A stretch of DNA of 60,009 bases from Bacteroidota bacterium (GTDB taxonomy: Bacteria > Bacteroidota > Bacteroidia > Bacteroidales > JAGONC01). The stretch covers positions 1 through 60,009 of the forward strand of contig JAPLDP010000066.1 of assembly GCA_026391695.1 (NCBI GenBank), in the 5' to 3' direction. The translations under genes and the position numbers were made by a program. Position 1 is the first letter of the stretch; each line of letters begins with the position of its first letter. The notes below the pieces were generated by a model. The model was not told where the DNA came from and searched no databases. It saw only the letters and a list, made by a program, of their open reading frames with translations. Of the stretch, positions 36,307 through 44,086 are shown in pieces.

Positions 36307-36972
36307 ATGACATCATATAGAATACCAGATGACGTTAAAAAAGGATTTACAATACTGTTAAAATCTCCACAAAAGAAAATTGATTCTTTGATTTCTGAGT
36401 TAGCTAAAATTCCTAAAGGTTTATTACCTTCAGAGATTACCGAATATATCTCGAAGAAAAAAGTCTTTTCCAAAGATGATCCTTCATATATAGTGAAAGT
36501 ATTATTAAGCCTTTATACGTTAAAAGAAAGTGAGACAAAACCATTATCAGAAATAGTTATTAATATACAGAGTGCACTGAATGAAGCTGAAGATATTACC
36601 CCGAAGCCCAATGAAAATTTTATTAATAATTTTATTCAACTTCTTTCACTGAAAACAATCGGATTAACTTGTAAGGCATTTAGTCTTCTGATGGAATATG
36701 AAAAAACTTATGTCGAATCAAGAATTATCACCGATATCAGACCTGTCTTTACTGACGATTTAGAGGAAAATATTGACATGGGGGTTATTGTTCATAATTT
36801 AAGGATAGAGTATCACAAAGGGCAATCAACTCACGAGGAGATTTTTATTGCATTAGACAGTGATGACTTACGTGAACTTAAGGAACGGGTCATAAGAGCT
36901 GAAAAAAAAGAAAAAGCAATCAGGACTTATTTTGCTGAAAAAATTTCTTTCTTGGATACTTCAAAAGAATAA
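36307..36972 (+). CDS. Hypothetical protein, gene 1 of the island module
   Basis: A 221-residue soluble protein, not recognised. Features: an N-terminal helical region (IPDDVKKGFTILLKSPQKKIDSLISELAKIP), a central region with SYIVKVLLSLYTLKESETKPLSEIVINIQSAL, a beta section (RPVFTDDLEENIDMGVIVHNLRIEYHKG) and a C-terminal coiled-coil-like helix (DLRELKERVIRAEKKEKAIRTYF). No signal peptide or membrane helix. It begins a tight run of three genes (19- and 2-base gaps) behind a good promoter. The C-terminal part recalls short proteins that report on protein or nucleic acid partners, but no function is assigned. Confidence 0.65.
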   Translation: MTSYRIPDDVKKGFTILLKSPQKKIDSLISELAKIPKGLLPSEITEYISKKKVFSKDDPSYIVKVLLSLYTLKESETKPLSEIVINIQSALNEAEDITPKPNENFINNFIQLLSLKTIGLTCKAFSLLMEYEKTYVESRIITDIRPVFTDDLEENIDMGVIVHNLRIEYHKGQSTHEEIFIALDSDDLRELKERVIRAEKKEKAIRTYFAEKISFLDTSKE

Positions 36973-36991
36973 CACACTATAGATTAACACC

Positions 36992-37582
36992 ATGCCAGCA
37001 TTATTAATAAAAGAACGAGAACTTTTAAGTCCTACTTCGTATCTTACAGGTGCTTCATGCAATCGAAAACACTCATGTAATTATAAAATAAATAAAGAGT
37101 GGAGAAATACAGAGGAAATAGATGATTATATTCATTTATGGACAAAAAAGTCTGGCACTATCAAAGTAGCCATAACAAAAAAGACTTCTATTGAAGTTAA
37201 AACCATATTTCATGAATTGATAGAAAAAATTCAGAGTTCTAAATTCATCCTTGAATTAAAAGATAATTGGGATGATGAAGATAGTAAAGGGTATTCTGAA
37301 AAAACATATGTAAATGCAATTAATTTTTTTAAACGTTACGCACAATGGATTTGGGATGAAAGAGGCGTAATAATTGATACTCCCAATATTTTACCCAGTA
37401 ATGAAGGAAGTATTGATCTTTTCTGGAGTAAAATGGAATACGATCTTCTAATCAACATACCCGCATACCCTAATAATGTTGCAAGATTTTATGGTGATAA
37501 CAAAAAAGATTCCAAGATTGAAGGCGAATTCCCATTAAACTCTTACAACCAAGGCATCTTTTTATCACTTTTACAAAGTTAA
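36992..37582 (+). CDS. Hypothetical protein with L-x-NWDD motif, gene 2 of the island module
   Basis: A 196-residue protein. Its central part, LKDNWDDEDSKGYSEKTY...AINFFKRY and then PNILPSNEGSIDLFW, follows the pattern leucine-x-x-WDG, an N-helix, P.V.P...G.I.LEW. I recall this from uncharacterised proteins in accessory regions of many bacteria. A C-terminal beta segment (DLLINIPAYPNNVARFYGDN) completes that pattern. Two Cys near the N-terminus (ASCNRKHSC) are specific to this copy. Function unknown; the family memory is not database-checked. Confidence 0.65.
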   Translation: MPALLIKERELLSPTSYLTGASCNRKHSCNYKINKEWRNTEEIDDYIHLWTKKSGTIKVAITKKTSIEVKTIFHELIEKIQSSKFILELKDNWDDEDSKGYSEKTYVNAINFFKRYAQWIWDERGVIIDTPNILPSNEGSIDLFWSKMEYDLLINIPAYPNNVARFYGDNKKDSKIEGEFPLNSYNQGIFLSLLQS

Positions 37583-37584
37583 TC

Positions 37585-37965
37585 ATGAATTCAGAACATA
37601 AGTACCTAATAGAGGAAATTCCAAATACTGATTTCCTCTATCAAAGAGTACATAAGAATCATAACATTAACGGTATCTTAGCTTTGGGATTGGTTTTTAA
37701 AAATCATGGCGCCGGTATGTCAACGGATTGGTCTAAATACTCAACACCAGAATTAACCAAGAAAAGAGCTGCATACTATTATAAAAACCCAGAGAACTAT
37801 GGAGTAATAAATATGAAAGTAGAGGATGTTCGAAGTATTGAAAGTCAGGTTGTTAAGCATACACCCATTAATGAAAATCAATCTCACACCGATGTTATTG
37901 GAAAAAAATCTCCAAAAGAACAAGTCCTATTCAATAGAATATATTCTTGGTCTATAAAGCCGTAA
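37585..37965 (+). CDS. Hypothetical protein with HxPxxxNxSH motif, gene 3 of the island module
   Basis: A 126-residue protein starting 2 bases after gene 2. It ends with VKHTPINENQSHTDVIGKKS and LFNRIYSWSIKP, matching the pattern H-x-P-x3-N-x-SH-x2-(V/I)-x-G that I recall in small proteins encoded next to WDG-motif proteins. The conserved His, Asn and Ser-His residues suggest a binding or catalytic site. The N-terminal part (TDFLYQRVHKNHNINGILALGLVF, STDWSKYSTPE) is compatible with a compact alpha/beta fold. No function is established. Confidence 0.65.
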   Translation: MNSEHKYLIEEIPNTDFLYQRVHKNHNINGILALGLVFKNHGAGMSTDWSKYSTPELTKKRAAYYYKNPENYGVINMKVEDVRSIESQVVKHTPINENQSHTDVIGKKSPKEQVLFNRIYSWSIKP

Positions 37966-38404
37966 TTATAATAGAATAATTCAAATCCATTTCATTATCT
38001 AGTTGATCCTTCTCGGGAGAGCTTGACAACAAAACCCTTTGCTCACTACGTTCGCTTTGTCTTTTTCTTTTTCCCTTCATCCTAGCAAGCAAGCTTGCAG
38101 TTTTGTGAAAAAAGAAAAAGCCATTACAGGAGCAAAAAAATCAGAGTCATGCAGAGAATAGAGAGATTAGAGGCCAGAGAACACTATTATGAAAGGATGA
38201 GATGGATGATCCTTCCAAAATCAATCCAAGAAGCATTAAGGTAGTATCAATAGTCACATTCATTACAGATGAGGTGGTCAGATTGTATTTTGGTGATTGA
38301 TTTATCTTTCAGATATGCAATTAATATTAGATTATTTGCCTTTTCTATCTATAATTTGTAACTTCACGTCATTAAATTTAAAAATCTAATTATTGGAGGT
38401 AATT
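37966..38404. other. Intergenic stretch with diverged island repeat
   Basis: About 440 bases without a supported gene. It contains the repeat at 38003-38122 and a 31-codon frame (38149-38244) that was not accepted. Confidence 0.55.
38003..38122. repeat. Diverged copy of the tRNA-flank repeat (internal)
   Basis: Opens ttgatcct...gggag.gctt.acaac and continues gctcact.cgttcgc, a T/C-rich run, an inverted repeat (aagcaagcttgc) and gtgaaaaaagaaaaagcc (38105-38122). It parallels 41090-41211, and the last 18 bases are identical to 35979-35996. The tRNA-end core itself is missing here. Confidence 0.65.
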
Positions 38405-38872
38405 ATGAATCACAAAGTGTTATCCCTATGTAGTTTAGTTTTTTTAGCTATAATACTTTCTTGTTGTTCATCAGAAGAAAAAAAGGCAAGGATAGCTGCG
38501 AACAGAGCAGCGTCGGATAGTATATTTAAGGTTTATAGGGCGAAGGAGGACTCGATTCGTATAGCCAAGGAAGCCCGTTACAGACCGTTGCCCGGGCCAC
38601 CATCGAAGGCTTGGGTCGGCAGAACAATTAAGGTAGATTTTGGGCTAAATGGATGGGGTCGAGGTTTAGCAGGTTTAGTAGTTGAAGTAAAACTAATAGG
38701 AATTGATGATACTGAATACTTGGCCACTCATGACAACGGTGATAAAATATTTTTAACTGAAAAACCTTTTGGAAAGCTTACTGAATCACAGACTAATGAG
38801 TTGTGGTTTGCTTGGTTTGATTTTAATAATAGGCCACATTTAGAAGGGTGGAAGGAGGTAGTAAGCAATTAG
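38405..38872 (+). CDS. Hypothetical lipoprotein
   Basis: A 155-residue lipoprotein: signal MNHKVLSLCSLVFLAIILSC with a following Cys-Ser-Ser, then a charged helix (EEKKARIAANRAASDSIFKVYRAKEDSIRIAKEARY). The C-terminal globular part is RTIKVDFGLNGWGRGLAGLVVEVKLIGIDDTEYL...GDKIFLTEKPF. No named family recognised. ATG 38405 is preferred over 38393 because it is preceded at 5 bases by a strong ggaggt (38396-38401), unusual for this genome and a hint of foreign origin. Confidence 0.75.
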   Translation: MNHKVLSLCSLVFLAIILSCCSSEEKKARIAANRAASDSIFKVYRAKEDSIRIAKEARYRPLPGPPSKAWVGRTIKVDFGLNGWGRGLAGLVVEVKLIGIDDTEYLATHDNGDKIFLTEKPFGKLTESQTNELWFAWFDFNNRPHLEGWKEVVSN

Positions 38873-38929
38873 CAAGACCATAATAAAAATGACTGGAATT
38901 TTTCAGTTTTAGTTTTTAATGTTACTATA

Positions 38930-38960
38930 TTGTCCATGCAAATCTATTTCATTAACTTTG
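38930..38960 (+). promoter_or_regulatory. Promoter of the solo nuclease gene
   Basis: TTG (38930-38932), a 20-base spacer and TAACTTTG (38953-38960) fit the Bacteroidota consensus. Predicted transcript start near 38966, 16 bases before the ATG. Confidence 0.6.
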
Positions 38961-38981
38961 GGATAATAAATAAATAATACT

Positions 38982-40058
38982 ATGGACTTTAAGGATCAAA
39001 TAAAAATTCTGCAAGACAGAGTAATTAAGTTAAAAGACCAGCTTACAACTGAGGAAGCAACTAAGCAGACATTAGTACTGCCTTTCATTCAAACTCTGGG
39101 TTATGATGTTTTTAATCCTACAGAGGTAGTACCGGAATTTACCGCAGATGTTGGATTTAAGAAAGGAGAAAAGGTTGATTATGCAATACTTCTAAACAAT
39201 CGACCCATAATTCTAATAGAGTGTAAAACGGTTACCGATAAACTTGAAAGCCATGACACTCAATTAATTAGATATTTTCAAACTACAAAGGCGAAATTTG
39301 CAATTCTGACAAATGGTATAAATTATAAATTTTATACTGACTTAGTGGAGGTGAATAAATTAGATGAAAAACCTTTCCTTGAAGTTGATTTTTTAAACTT
39401 AAAAGATCAAACGGTAGCGGAGTTGAAAAAATTTAGCAAACCATACTTCAATATTGATGAAATATTTAATAGTGCAAGCGAACTCAAATATAGTAACGAA
39501 ATTAAAAATATTCTTTCAGAGGAATTTAAAATCCCATCTTCTGGTTTTGTTAAATATTTTACCAGTAGAGTTTATGATGGAACTAAGACTGAAAAGATAT
39601 TAAGTCAATTTACTGAAATAATAAAAAAAACTTTAGGACAATGGTTGAGTGACCAAATCAATGAAAGGCTAAAATCTGTAATGGAGAAGGAGACTCAAGA
39701 AGAAACTCCCCCTGTACCAATTGTTGAGGGTGGAGACAAAGGAGAATTAGATAAGAAAAAGGAAATTATTACAACTCAAGAAGAATTGGAAGGCTTTTAT
39801 ATAGTAAAATCTATTCTACGACAAAAAGTTACAGCAGACAGGGTTTCTTATAAAGATACACTTAATTATTTTGCCATAAACATATTATCAAATAATATTA
39901 AAAAACCTATTTGCAGGTTAAGGTTTAGTCCTACAAAAAAATATATCACACTTTTTGATGAAAAACGGAATGAGATTAAATATGAAATAAAGAATCTTGA
40001 TGAAATATTTAATTTCAGCGATCAATTGTTGAAGAGCCTTGAGGATTATTTGAAATAA
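38982..40058 (+). CDS. Solo HsdR-N-like restriction endonuclease (type I R-subunit N-terminal domain)
   Basis: A 358-residue protein. The N-terminal helix (IKILQDRVIKLKDQLTTEEATKQTLVLPFIQTLGYDVFNPTEV) leads into a PD-(D/E)xK nuclease core: Asp66 in GEKVDYAIL and Glu80-Cys-Lys82 in PIILIECKTV, then HDTQLIRYFQTTKAKFAILTNG. This is the arrangement of type I restriction R-subunit N-termini. No helicase motifs follow; the C-terminal ~90 residues form a separate alpha/beta domain (EELEGFYIVKSILRQ...ICRLRFSPTKKYITLFD). No modification or specificity gene is adjacent, so it may act on modified or foreign DNA, or with the neighbouring module. The catalytic residues are intact. Confidence 0.85.
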   Translation: MDFKDQIKILQDRVIKLKDQLTTEEATKQTLVLPFIQTLGYDVFNPTEVVPEFTADVGFKKGEKVDYAILLNNRPIILIECKTVTDKLESHDTQLIRYFQTTKAKFAILTNGINYKFYTDLVEVNKLDEKPFLEVDFLNLKDQTVAELKKFSKPYFNIDEIFNSASELKYSNEIKNILSEEFKIPSSGFVKYFTSRVYDGTKTEKILSQFTEIIKKTLGQWLSDQINERLKSVMEKETQEETPPVPIVEGGDKGELDKKKEIITTQEELEGFYIVKSILRQKVTADRVSYKDTLNYFAINILSNNIKKPICRLRFSPTKKYITLFDEKRNEIKYEIKNLDEIFNFSDQLLKSLEDYLK

Positions 40059-40124
40059 ATATTATTTCACCATAGGATTTAAACAGCCTATACATCTATT
40101 TAATAATTATTAAACTTTAAAAAA

Positions 40125-40382
40125 ATGATTTGGATATTATTAGTGATTGTGTTAATTGTAATTATTGTGCTTGCAAGCCGCAGCAGCAAAAACAAAAAAT
40201 TAGATGAGCAAATAAAAAGGCTTGATATTGAAAAGAAGAAACAAGAAATTAATAATCCAACAAGTCCTGATCCTGCTAAAGTCAGTATTGCAGATGAAAT
40301 TGAAAAATTAAGAAAATTAAAAGATAATGGTACAATTACAGAAAGGGAATTTGAGGAGCAAAAAAGAAAAATATTATCATGA
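40125..40382 (+). CDS. SHOCT domain-containing membrane protein
   Basis: An 85-residue protein: an N-terminal transmembrane helix (MIWILLVIVLIVIIVLA), a charged linker and a C-terminal SHOCT motif (DEIEKLRKLKDNGTITEREFEEQKRKIL). SHOCT segments are short helical pairs thought to aid oligomerisation. Role unknown. The start of the next gene lies 5 bases after its stop. Confidence 0.8.
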   Translation: MIWILLVIVLIVIIVLASRSSKNKKLDEQIKRLDIEKKKQEINNPTSPDPAKVSIADEIEKLRKLKDNGTITEREFEEQKRKILS

Positions 40383-40386
40383 AACC

Positions 40387-40896
40387 ATGAGAAAAAATGT
40401 ATTTATTATTATGCTGTTCTGCTTTCCTGTATTTTCTTTTTCGCAGACAACTGACACTTTAATTCAAAAAGCCGAAAGCATTAATTGTGACGGTGTGACT
40501 AAAACCGTAGATGAGTTTACTGGAGAGAAAACTTTTGAATTCCACATTGATGCAGATGATGGTAGCATTGTGAGTTTTTCAAAGATTATTAATAAAGGTG
40601 TAACTGCATATTATTTGAGCATTTGGATAAAAGAATCAGGTATATACACTGGTACTGGCGTAAACTTAATATTAAAAAATGGGAAAAAAATAAATAAGCC
40701 AAATGAGAAAGTAGATTATAGTTATGCTGGTAGTAGTTTTTATACAACCACATTTATTAGATTAACAAGTGCTGACATTGCATTACTAAAGCAAAGTGGT
40801 ATAGAAAAATATAAATTATATATATCAACAGGGCAAATATCAGATAAATCAGATATTTCTAAAGATCTTTTTAACTGCCTATTAAAAGCAAAGTAA
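40387..40896 (+). CDS. Hypothetical secreted protein
   Basis: A 169-residue product with signal peptide MRKNVFIIMLFCFPVFSFS then QTTD. The mature part is beta-rich (EKTFEFHIDADDGSIVSFSKI, AYYLSIWIKESGIYTGTGVNLIL, SSFYTTTFIRLTSADIALLKQSGI). No known family or catalytic motif. ATG 40387 is preferred over the frame start at 40327, which lies inside the SHOCT gene. Probably periplasmic. Confidence 0.7.
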   Translation: MRKNVFIIMLFCFPVFSFSQTTDTLIQKAESINCDGVTKTVDEFTGEKTFEFHIDADDGSIVSFSKIINKGVTAYYLSIWIKESGIYTGTGVNLILKNGKKINKPNEKVDYSYAGSSFYTTTFIRLTSADIALLKQSGIEKYKLYISTGQISDKSDISKDLFNCLLKAK

Positions 40897-41020
40897 AAAA
40901 ATAATTAGCACATAGATGTTGCTATTATCTACAAATGTTTTGTTAAACTAAAAGAACTCAATGTTATTAAAGTATAACTCTTAAGGTAAAAAAGCATTCA
41001 TTGTTACTATTTTGTTACCC

Positions 41021-41054
41021 ATAAAAAGCAAAAGCCCTGCAAATACAGGGCTTT
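41021..41054 (-). terminator. Terminator hairpin beside att-like copy B
   Basis: Arms aaagccctg (41031-41039) and cagggcttt (41046-41054), 9 bp with a 6-base loop. A-rich DNA on one side and tttt on the other allow function in both directions. The stem sequence equals that of copy A. Confidence 0.7.
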
Positions 41055-41067
41055 TATCGTTTATTGA

Positions 41068-41084
41068 GTAGCGGGGATAGGATT
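41068..41084. repeat. tRNA-fMet 3'-end direct repeat, copy B (att-like)
   Basis: GTAGCGGGGATAGGATT is identical over 17 bases to 41240-41256 at the true tRNA end, then diverges (AACTTC instead of CGAACC). Confidence 0.85.
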
Positions 41085-41089
41085 AACTT

Positions 41090-41211
41090 CGTTGATCCTC
41101 ACTGGGAGGGCTTAACAACGGAACACCTGCTCACTGCGTTCGCATGATGTTATTCTTTTTCTTTCGCCACTTTGCAAACAAGTTTGCAGTGGCTTCAGAA
41201 AAAGAAAAACC
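41090..41211. repeat. Flank repeat next to copy B, paralogous to 38003-38122
   Basis: Begins ttgatcctcactgggag, includes gctcactgcgttcgc and an inverted repeat ccact...ttgcaaac/gtttgca...gtgg (41168-41191), and ends gaaaaagaaaaaccc. Same order of elements as 38003-38122 with scattered differences. Confidence 0.65.
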
Positions 41212-41234
41212 CTTGAAGCGTTGCTTCAAGGGTT
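41200..41234 (-). terminator. Rho-independent terminator of the initiator tRNA gene
   Basis: A perfect 12-bp stem, aacccttgaagc (41208-41219) and gcttcaagggtt (41223-41234), has a 3-base loop. It is followed on the minus strand by TTTTTCTTTTTC and lies 6 bases past the tRNA 3' end. Confidence 0.85.
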
Positions 41235-41239
41235 CCGTT

Positions 41240-41312
<73 letters not shown>

Positions 41313-41354
41313 ATATCGTTTATTATATTACCTTTACCAATAATTGATAGTGTG

Positions 41355-41385
41355 CAAAATTACATTTTATTTGCTTTATGCGCAA
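41355..41385 (-). promoter_or_regulatory. Promoter of the initiator tRNA gene
   Basis: On the minus strand TTG (41385-41383), a 20-base spacer and TAATTTTG (41362-41355) match the Bacteroidota consensus. This places the transcript start ~37 bases before the tRNA. Confidence 0.7.
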
Positions 41386-41409
41386 GATATAATTTTATAA
41401 AAAAGGAAA

Positions 41410-42288
41410 ATGGCCCATAAATCCGGTTTTGTAAATATTCTTGGCAATCCGAATGTCGGTAAATCGACCCTCATGAATGCTCTTGTAGGTGAGAAACTGT
41501 CAATTATCACCTCAAAAGCGCAGACGACGCGACACCGCATCATGGGCATAGTTAATGGCGAGGATTTCCAACTGGTCTATTCCGATACGCCGGGTATTAT
41601 CACGCCGCATTACAAATTGCAGGAATCAATGATGAAAGCCATAGATATGGCACTTGTGGATGCCGATGTTTTCCTTTATGTAACCGATGTCATGGATGAA
41701 AATCCTCACCAGGAGATCATCGACAGGCTTGCTGAATCCAGGATTCCGGTAGTACTGGTTATCAATAAAATAGATCTTTCAAACCAGGAAGCTGTCAACA
41801 AAAAAATCCTTTTCTGGCAGCAGGTTTTTCCTGATGCCGACATCGTGGCTATTTCTGCCTTGCTCGGTTTTAATCTGGAAACCGTTCTTTCCATGCTACT
41901 TGACAAATTACCCGAGAGTCCCCCCTATTTCCCAAAAGATGAGCTGACTGATAAAACACTCCGCTTCTTCACATCAGAGATCATCAGGGAAAAAATATTG
42001 CTGAATTATCAAAAAGAGGTACCTTACAGTGCAGAAGTCACCATTGAAGCTTATGAGGAAACGGAAAAGATGGTCCATATCATGGCCACTATCCATATAT
42101 CAAGGGAATCTCAGAAAGGAATCATACTTGGTCATCAGGGAAAAGCTATCAAGAAAACCGGTACGGAAGCACGCAGGGACATCGAGGATTTCATCGGTAA
42201 AAAAGTCTATCTCGAATTGCTTGTAAAAGTTACCAAAGATTGGCGGGAGAATGCCTTGCAGCTGAAAAGATTCGGTTACGAAATCTGA
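41410..42288 (+). CDS. era: GTPase Era
   Basis: A 292-residue GTPase that binds the 3' end of 16S rRNA and helps mature the small ribosomal subunit. G domain: GNPNVGKSTLMNAL (G1), TTRHRIMGI (G2), SDTPGI (G3), INKID (G4) and ISALLG (G5). A C-terminal KH domain carries GQKGIILGHQGKAIKKTG-type residues (SQKGIILGHQGKAIK). Normal length. First of three co-directional genes era-der-S4, divergent from the initiator tRNA. Confidence 0.96.
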   Translation: MAHKSGFVNILGNPNVGKSTLMNALVGEKLSIITSKAQTTRHRIMGIVNGEDFQLVYSDTPGIITPHYKLQESMMKAIDMALVDADVFLYVTDVMDENPHQEIIDRLAESRIPVVLVINKIDLSNQEAVNKKILFWQQVFPDADIVAISALLGFNLETVLSMLLDKLPESPPYFPKDELTDKTLRFFTSEIIREKILLNYQKEVPYSAEVTIEAYEETEKMVHIMATIHISRESQKGIILGHQGKAIKKTGTEARRDIEDFIGKKVYLELLVKVTKDWRENALQLKRFGYEI

Positions 42289-42342
42289 ACTCATTCATAT
42301 AATTACGAAGTACTTAATTTCACCATATAATTAACACTATCA

Positions 42343-43647
42343 GTGGGTAATATTTTAGCGATAGTAGGCAGACCGAATGTTGGTAAATCAACATTTTTCA
42401 ATCGTCTGACAGGTTCCAGGCAGGCCATTGTCGATCCATCAAGTGGCGTCACACGCGATCGTCATTATGGCAAATCAGACTGGAATGGAATCGATTTTTC
42501 TGTCATTGATACAGGTGGATATGTAATCGGGTCGGAGGATGTATTTGAAATAGAAATAAGAAAACAGGTTGAAGTCGCTATCGAAGAAGCTGACTGCATC
42601 GTTTTCATGGTTGATGTAAAGGATGGATTGCAAGGCATGGATGAGGATGTGGCAGATCTTTTAAGAAGATCAATGAAAAAAGTCTTTTTGGTGGTCAATA
42701 AAGTTGACAATACTGAACGGCTTAACGATATCAATGAATTTTACAAGCTGGGATTGGGGCAGATATATGCCTTGTCGTCTATCAACGGGAGTGGCACCGG
42801 TGAACTGCTGGATGATGTGGTAAAGGAATTTATAAAGACACAGGAAGACGAAACAAGCGACCTGCCCAGATATGCTGTTATCGGCAGGCCGAATGTGGGT
42901 AAGTCCTCCCTTATTAATACCCTTATCGGTGAGGAACGTAACATCGTCACACCAGTTGCCGGTACTACCAGAGATTCCATCAATATCCGTTACCACAGCT
43001 TTGGATTTCATTTTACACTCGTCGACACTGCCGGTCTGAGAAAAAAGACAAAGGTTCATGAGGATGTGGAATTTTTTTCGGTTTTACGTTCCATACGTTC
43101 CATTGAGAGCAGCGATGTCTGCATTCTCATGATGGATGCCACCCAGGGATTCGAAAGCCAGGATCTGAATATCTTCCGCCTTGTGGAAAAGAATAATAAA
43201 GGTGTTGTAATTGTTGTAAATAAATGGGACCTCATCGAGAAAGACACTCATTCGACCAAACTGTTCGAGCAGCAAATACGCGAGGCTATTGCACCGTTTA
43301 CGGATGTGCCAATAGTCTTCACTTCCGTGCCAAATAAACAGCGTATCTTCAAAACCCTGGAATTATGTCATCAGGTCTTTAAAAACAGGGAAAGAAAAAT
43401 TTCCACATCGCTACTCAATGAAAAAATGCTACCCATCATTCTAAACAGTCCTCCTCCGGCTACCAAGGGTAAATATGTAAAGATCAAATACATCACACAA
43501 CTGAAGACCAAATATCCTTCATTTGTGTTTTTCTGTAATCTTCCGCAATATGTCAGGGAACCTTATAAACGGTTCCTGGAAAATAAAATAAGGGAACATT
43601 TCACCTTTACCGGTGTACCTATCCAGATCTATTGCAGGCAAAAATAA
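42343..43647 (+). CDS. der: Ribosome biogenesis GTPase Der (EngA)
   Basis: A 434-residue double GTPase for large-subunit assembly. Two G domains: [16 protein letters not shown] at the start and [16 protein letters not shown] near residue 178, each with DTGG/DTAG and NKVD/NKWD motifs. A C-terminal KH-like domain ([20 protein letters not shown]) ends in PIQIYCR. The GTG at 42343 is the only start giving the family N-terminus. It lies 54 bases after era. Confidence 0.96.
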   Translation: MGNILAIVGRPNVGKSTFFNRLTGSRQAIVDPSSGVTRDRHYGKSDWNGIDFSVIDTGGYVIGSEDVFEIEIRKQVEVAIEEADCIVFMVDVKDGLQGMDEDVADLLRRSMKKVFLVVNKVDNTERLNDINEFYKLGLGQIYALSSINGSGTGELLDDVVKEFIKTQEDETSDLPRYAVIGRPNVGKSSLINTLIGEERNIVTPVAGTTRDSINIRYHSFGFHFTLVDTAGLRKKTKVHEDVEFFSVLRSIRSIESSDVCILMMDATQGFESQDLNIFRLVEKNNKGVVIVVNKWDLIEKDTHSTKLFEQQIREAIAPFTDVPIVFTSVPNKQRIFKTLELCHQVFKNRERKISTSLLNEKMLPIILNSPPPATKGKYVKIKYITQLKTKYPSFVFFCNLPQYVREPYKRFLENKIREHFTFTGVPIQIYCRQK

Positions 43648-43671
43648 CATAAAAAGTCAATTTTACCCTCA

Positions 43672-44055
43672 TTGAAAGAAATTGTCAGAATAGATAAATG
43701 GCTTTGGGCAGTCAGGATATTCAAGACGCGGAATCAGGCAGGTGAAGCGTGCCGAGCGGGAAAGGTTAAGATAAACGGGCAACCTGTCAAACCTTCACAC
43801 GATGTTAAGGTCAACGAAGTCATTGTCATACAACTGGGGCCTCTTACCAAAACCATCCTTGTTAGAGGAATAATAAAAAACCGTGTTTCGGCAAAACTTG
43901 CTGTTGAGAATGCCGTAGACCAGACACCGGAAGCTGAGTATGAAAGGATAAAACTAAAGAAGGAAATGAACTATGAGAACAGGGATATAGGTTCCGGACG
44001 TCCGACAAAGAAAGAGCGAAGAGACATCGTCAAACTGAAAAAGTATAAGATCTGA
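43672..44055 (+). CDS. S4-domain RNA-binding protein (Hsp15-like)
   Basis: A 127-residue protein with an S4 RNA-binding fold at the N-terminus (IVRIDKWLWAVRIFKTRNQAGEACRAGKVKINGQPVKPSHDVKVNEVI) and a basic tail (RPTKKERRDIVKLKKYKI). This is the heat-shock protein 15 type that binds free 50S subunits carrying nascent chains. It starts with TTG, 24 bases after der, as no ATG exists near the family start. Its grouping with era and der fits a ribosome role. Confidence 0.88.
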   Translation: MKEIVRIDKWLWAVRIFKTRNQAGEACRAGKVKINGQPVKPSHDVKVNEVIVIQLGPLTKTILVRGIIKNRVSAKLAVENAVDQTPEAEYERIKLKKEMNYENRDIGSGRPTKKERRDIVKLKKYKI

Positions 44056-44086
44056 TCTGGAGATTCACTGGTTTTCTATTGAATTG

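Larger units (their letters stand above)
36036..41239. mobile_element. Remnant integrative island at the tRNA-fMet 3' end
   Basis: The interval is bounded by copies of the tRNA 3' end at 36023 and 41240, with an internal copy at 41068. It holds AT-rich genes of accessory type and no housekeeping gene, while core genes resume at era. Each tRNA-end copy carries its own minus-strand terminator. No integrase or transposase is present, so mobilisation would need help or the element has decayed. Confidence 0.6.

Noticed and set aside
38149-38244. 31-codon frame (MQRIERLEAREHYY...)
   Set aside because: Too short, with no ribosome site and no recognisable family; it could be a gene remnant but cannot be supported.
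36307-40896. Prophage interpretation of the tRNA island
   Set aside because: No integrase, terminase, portal, capsid or lysis gene is present.
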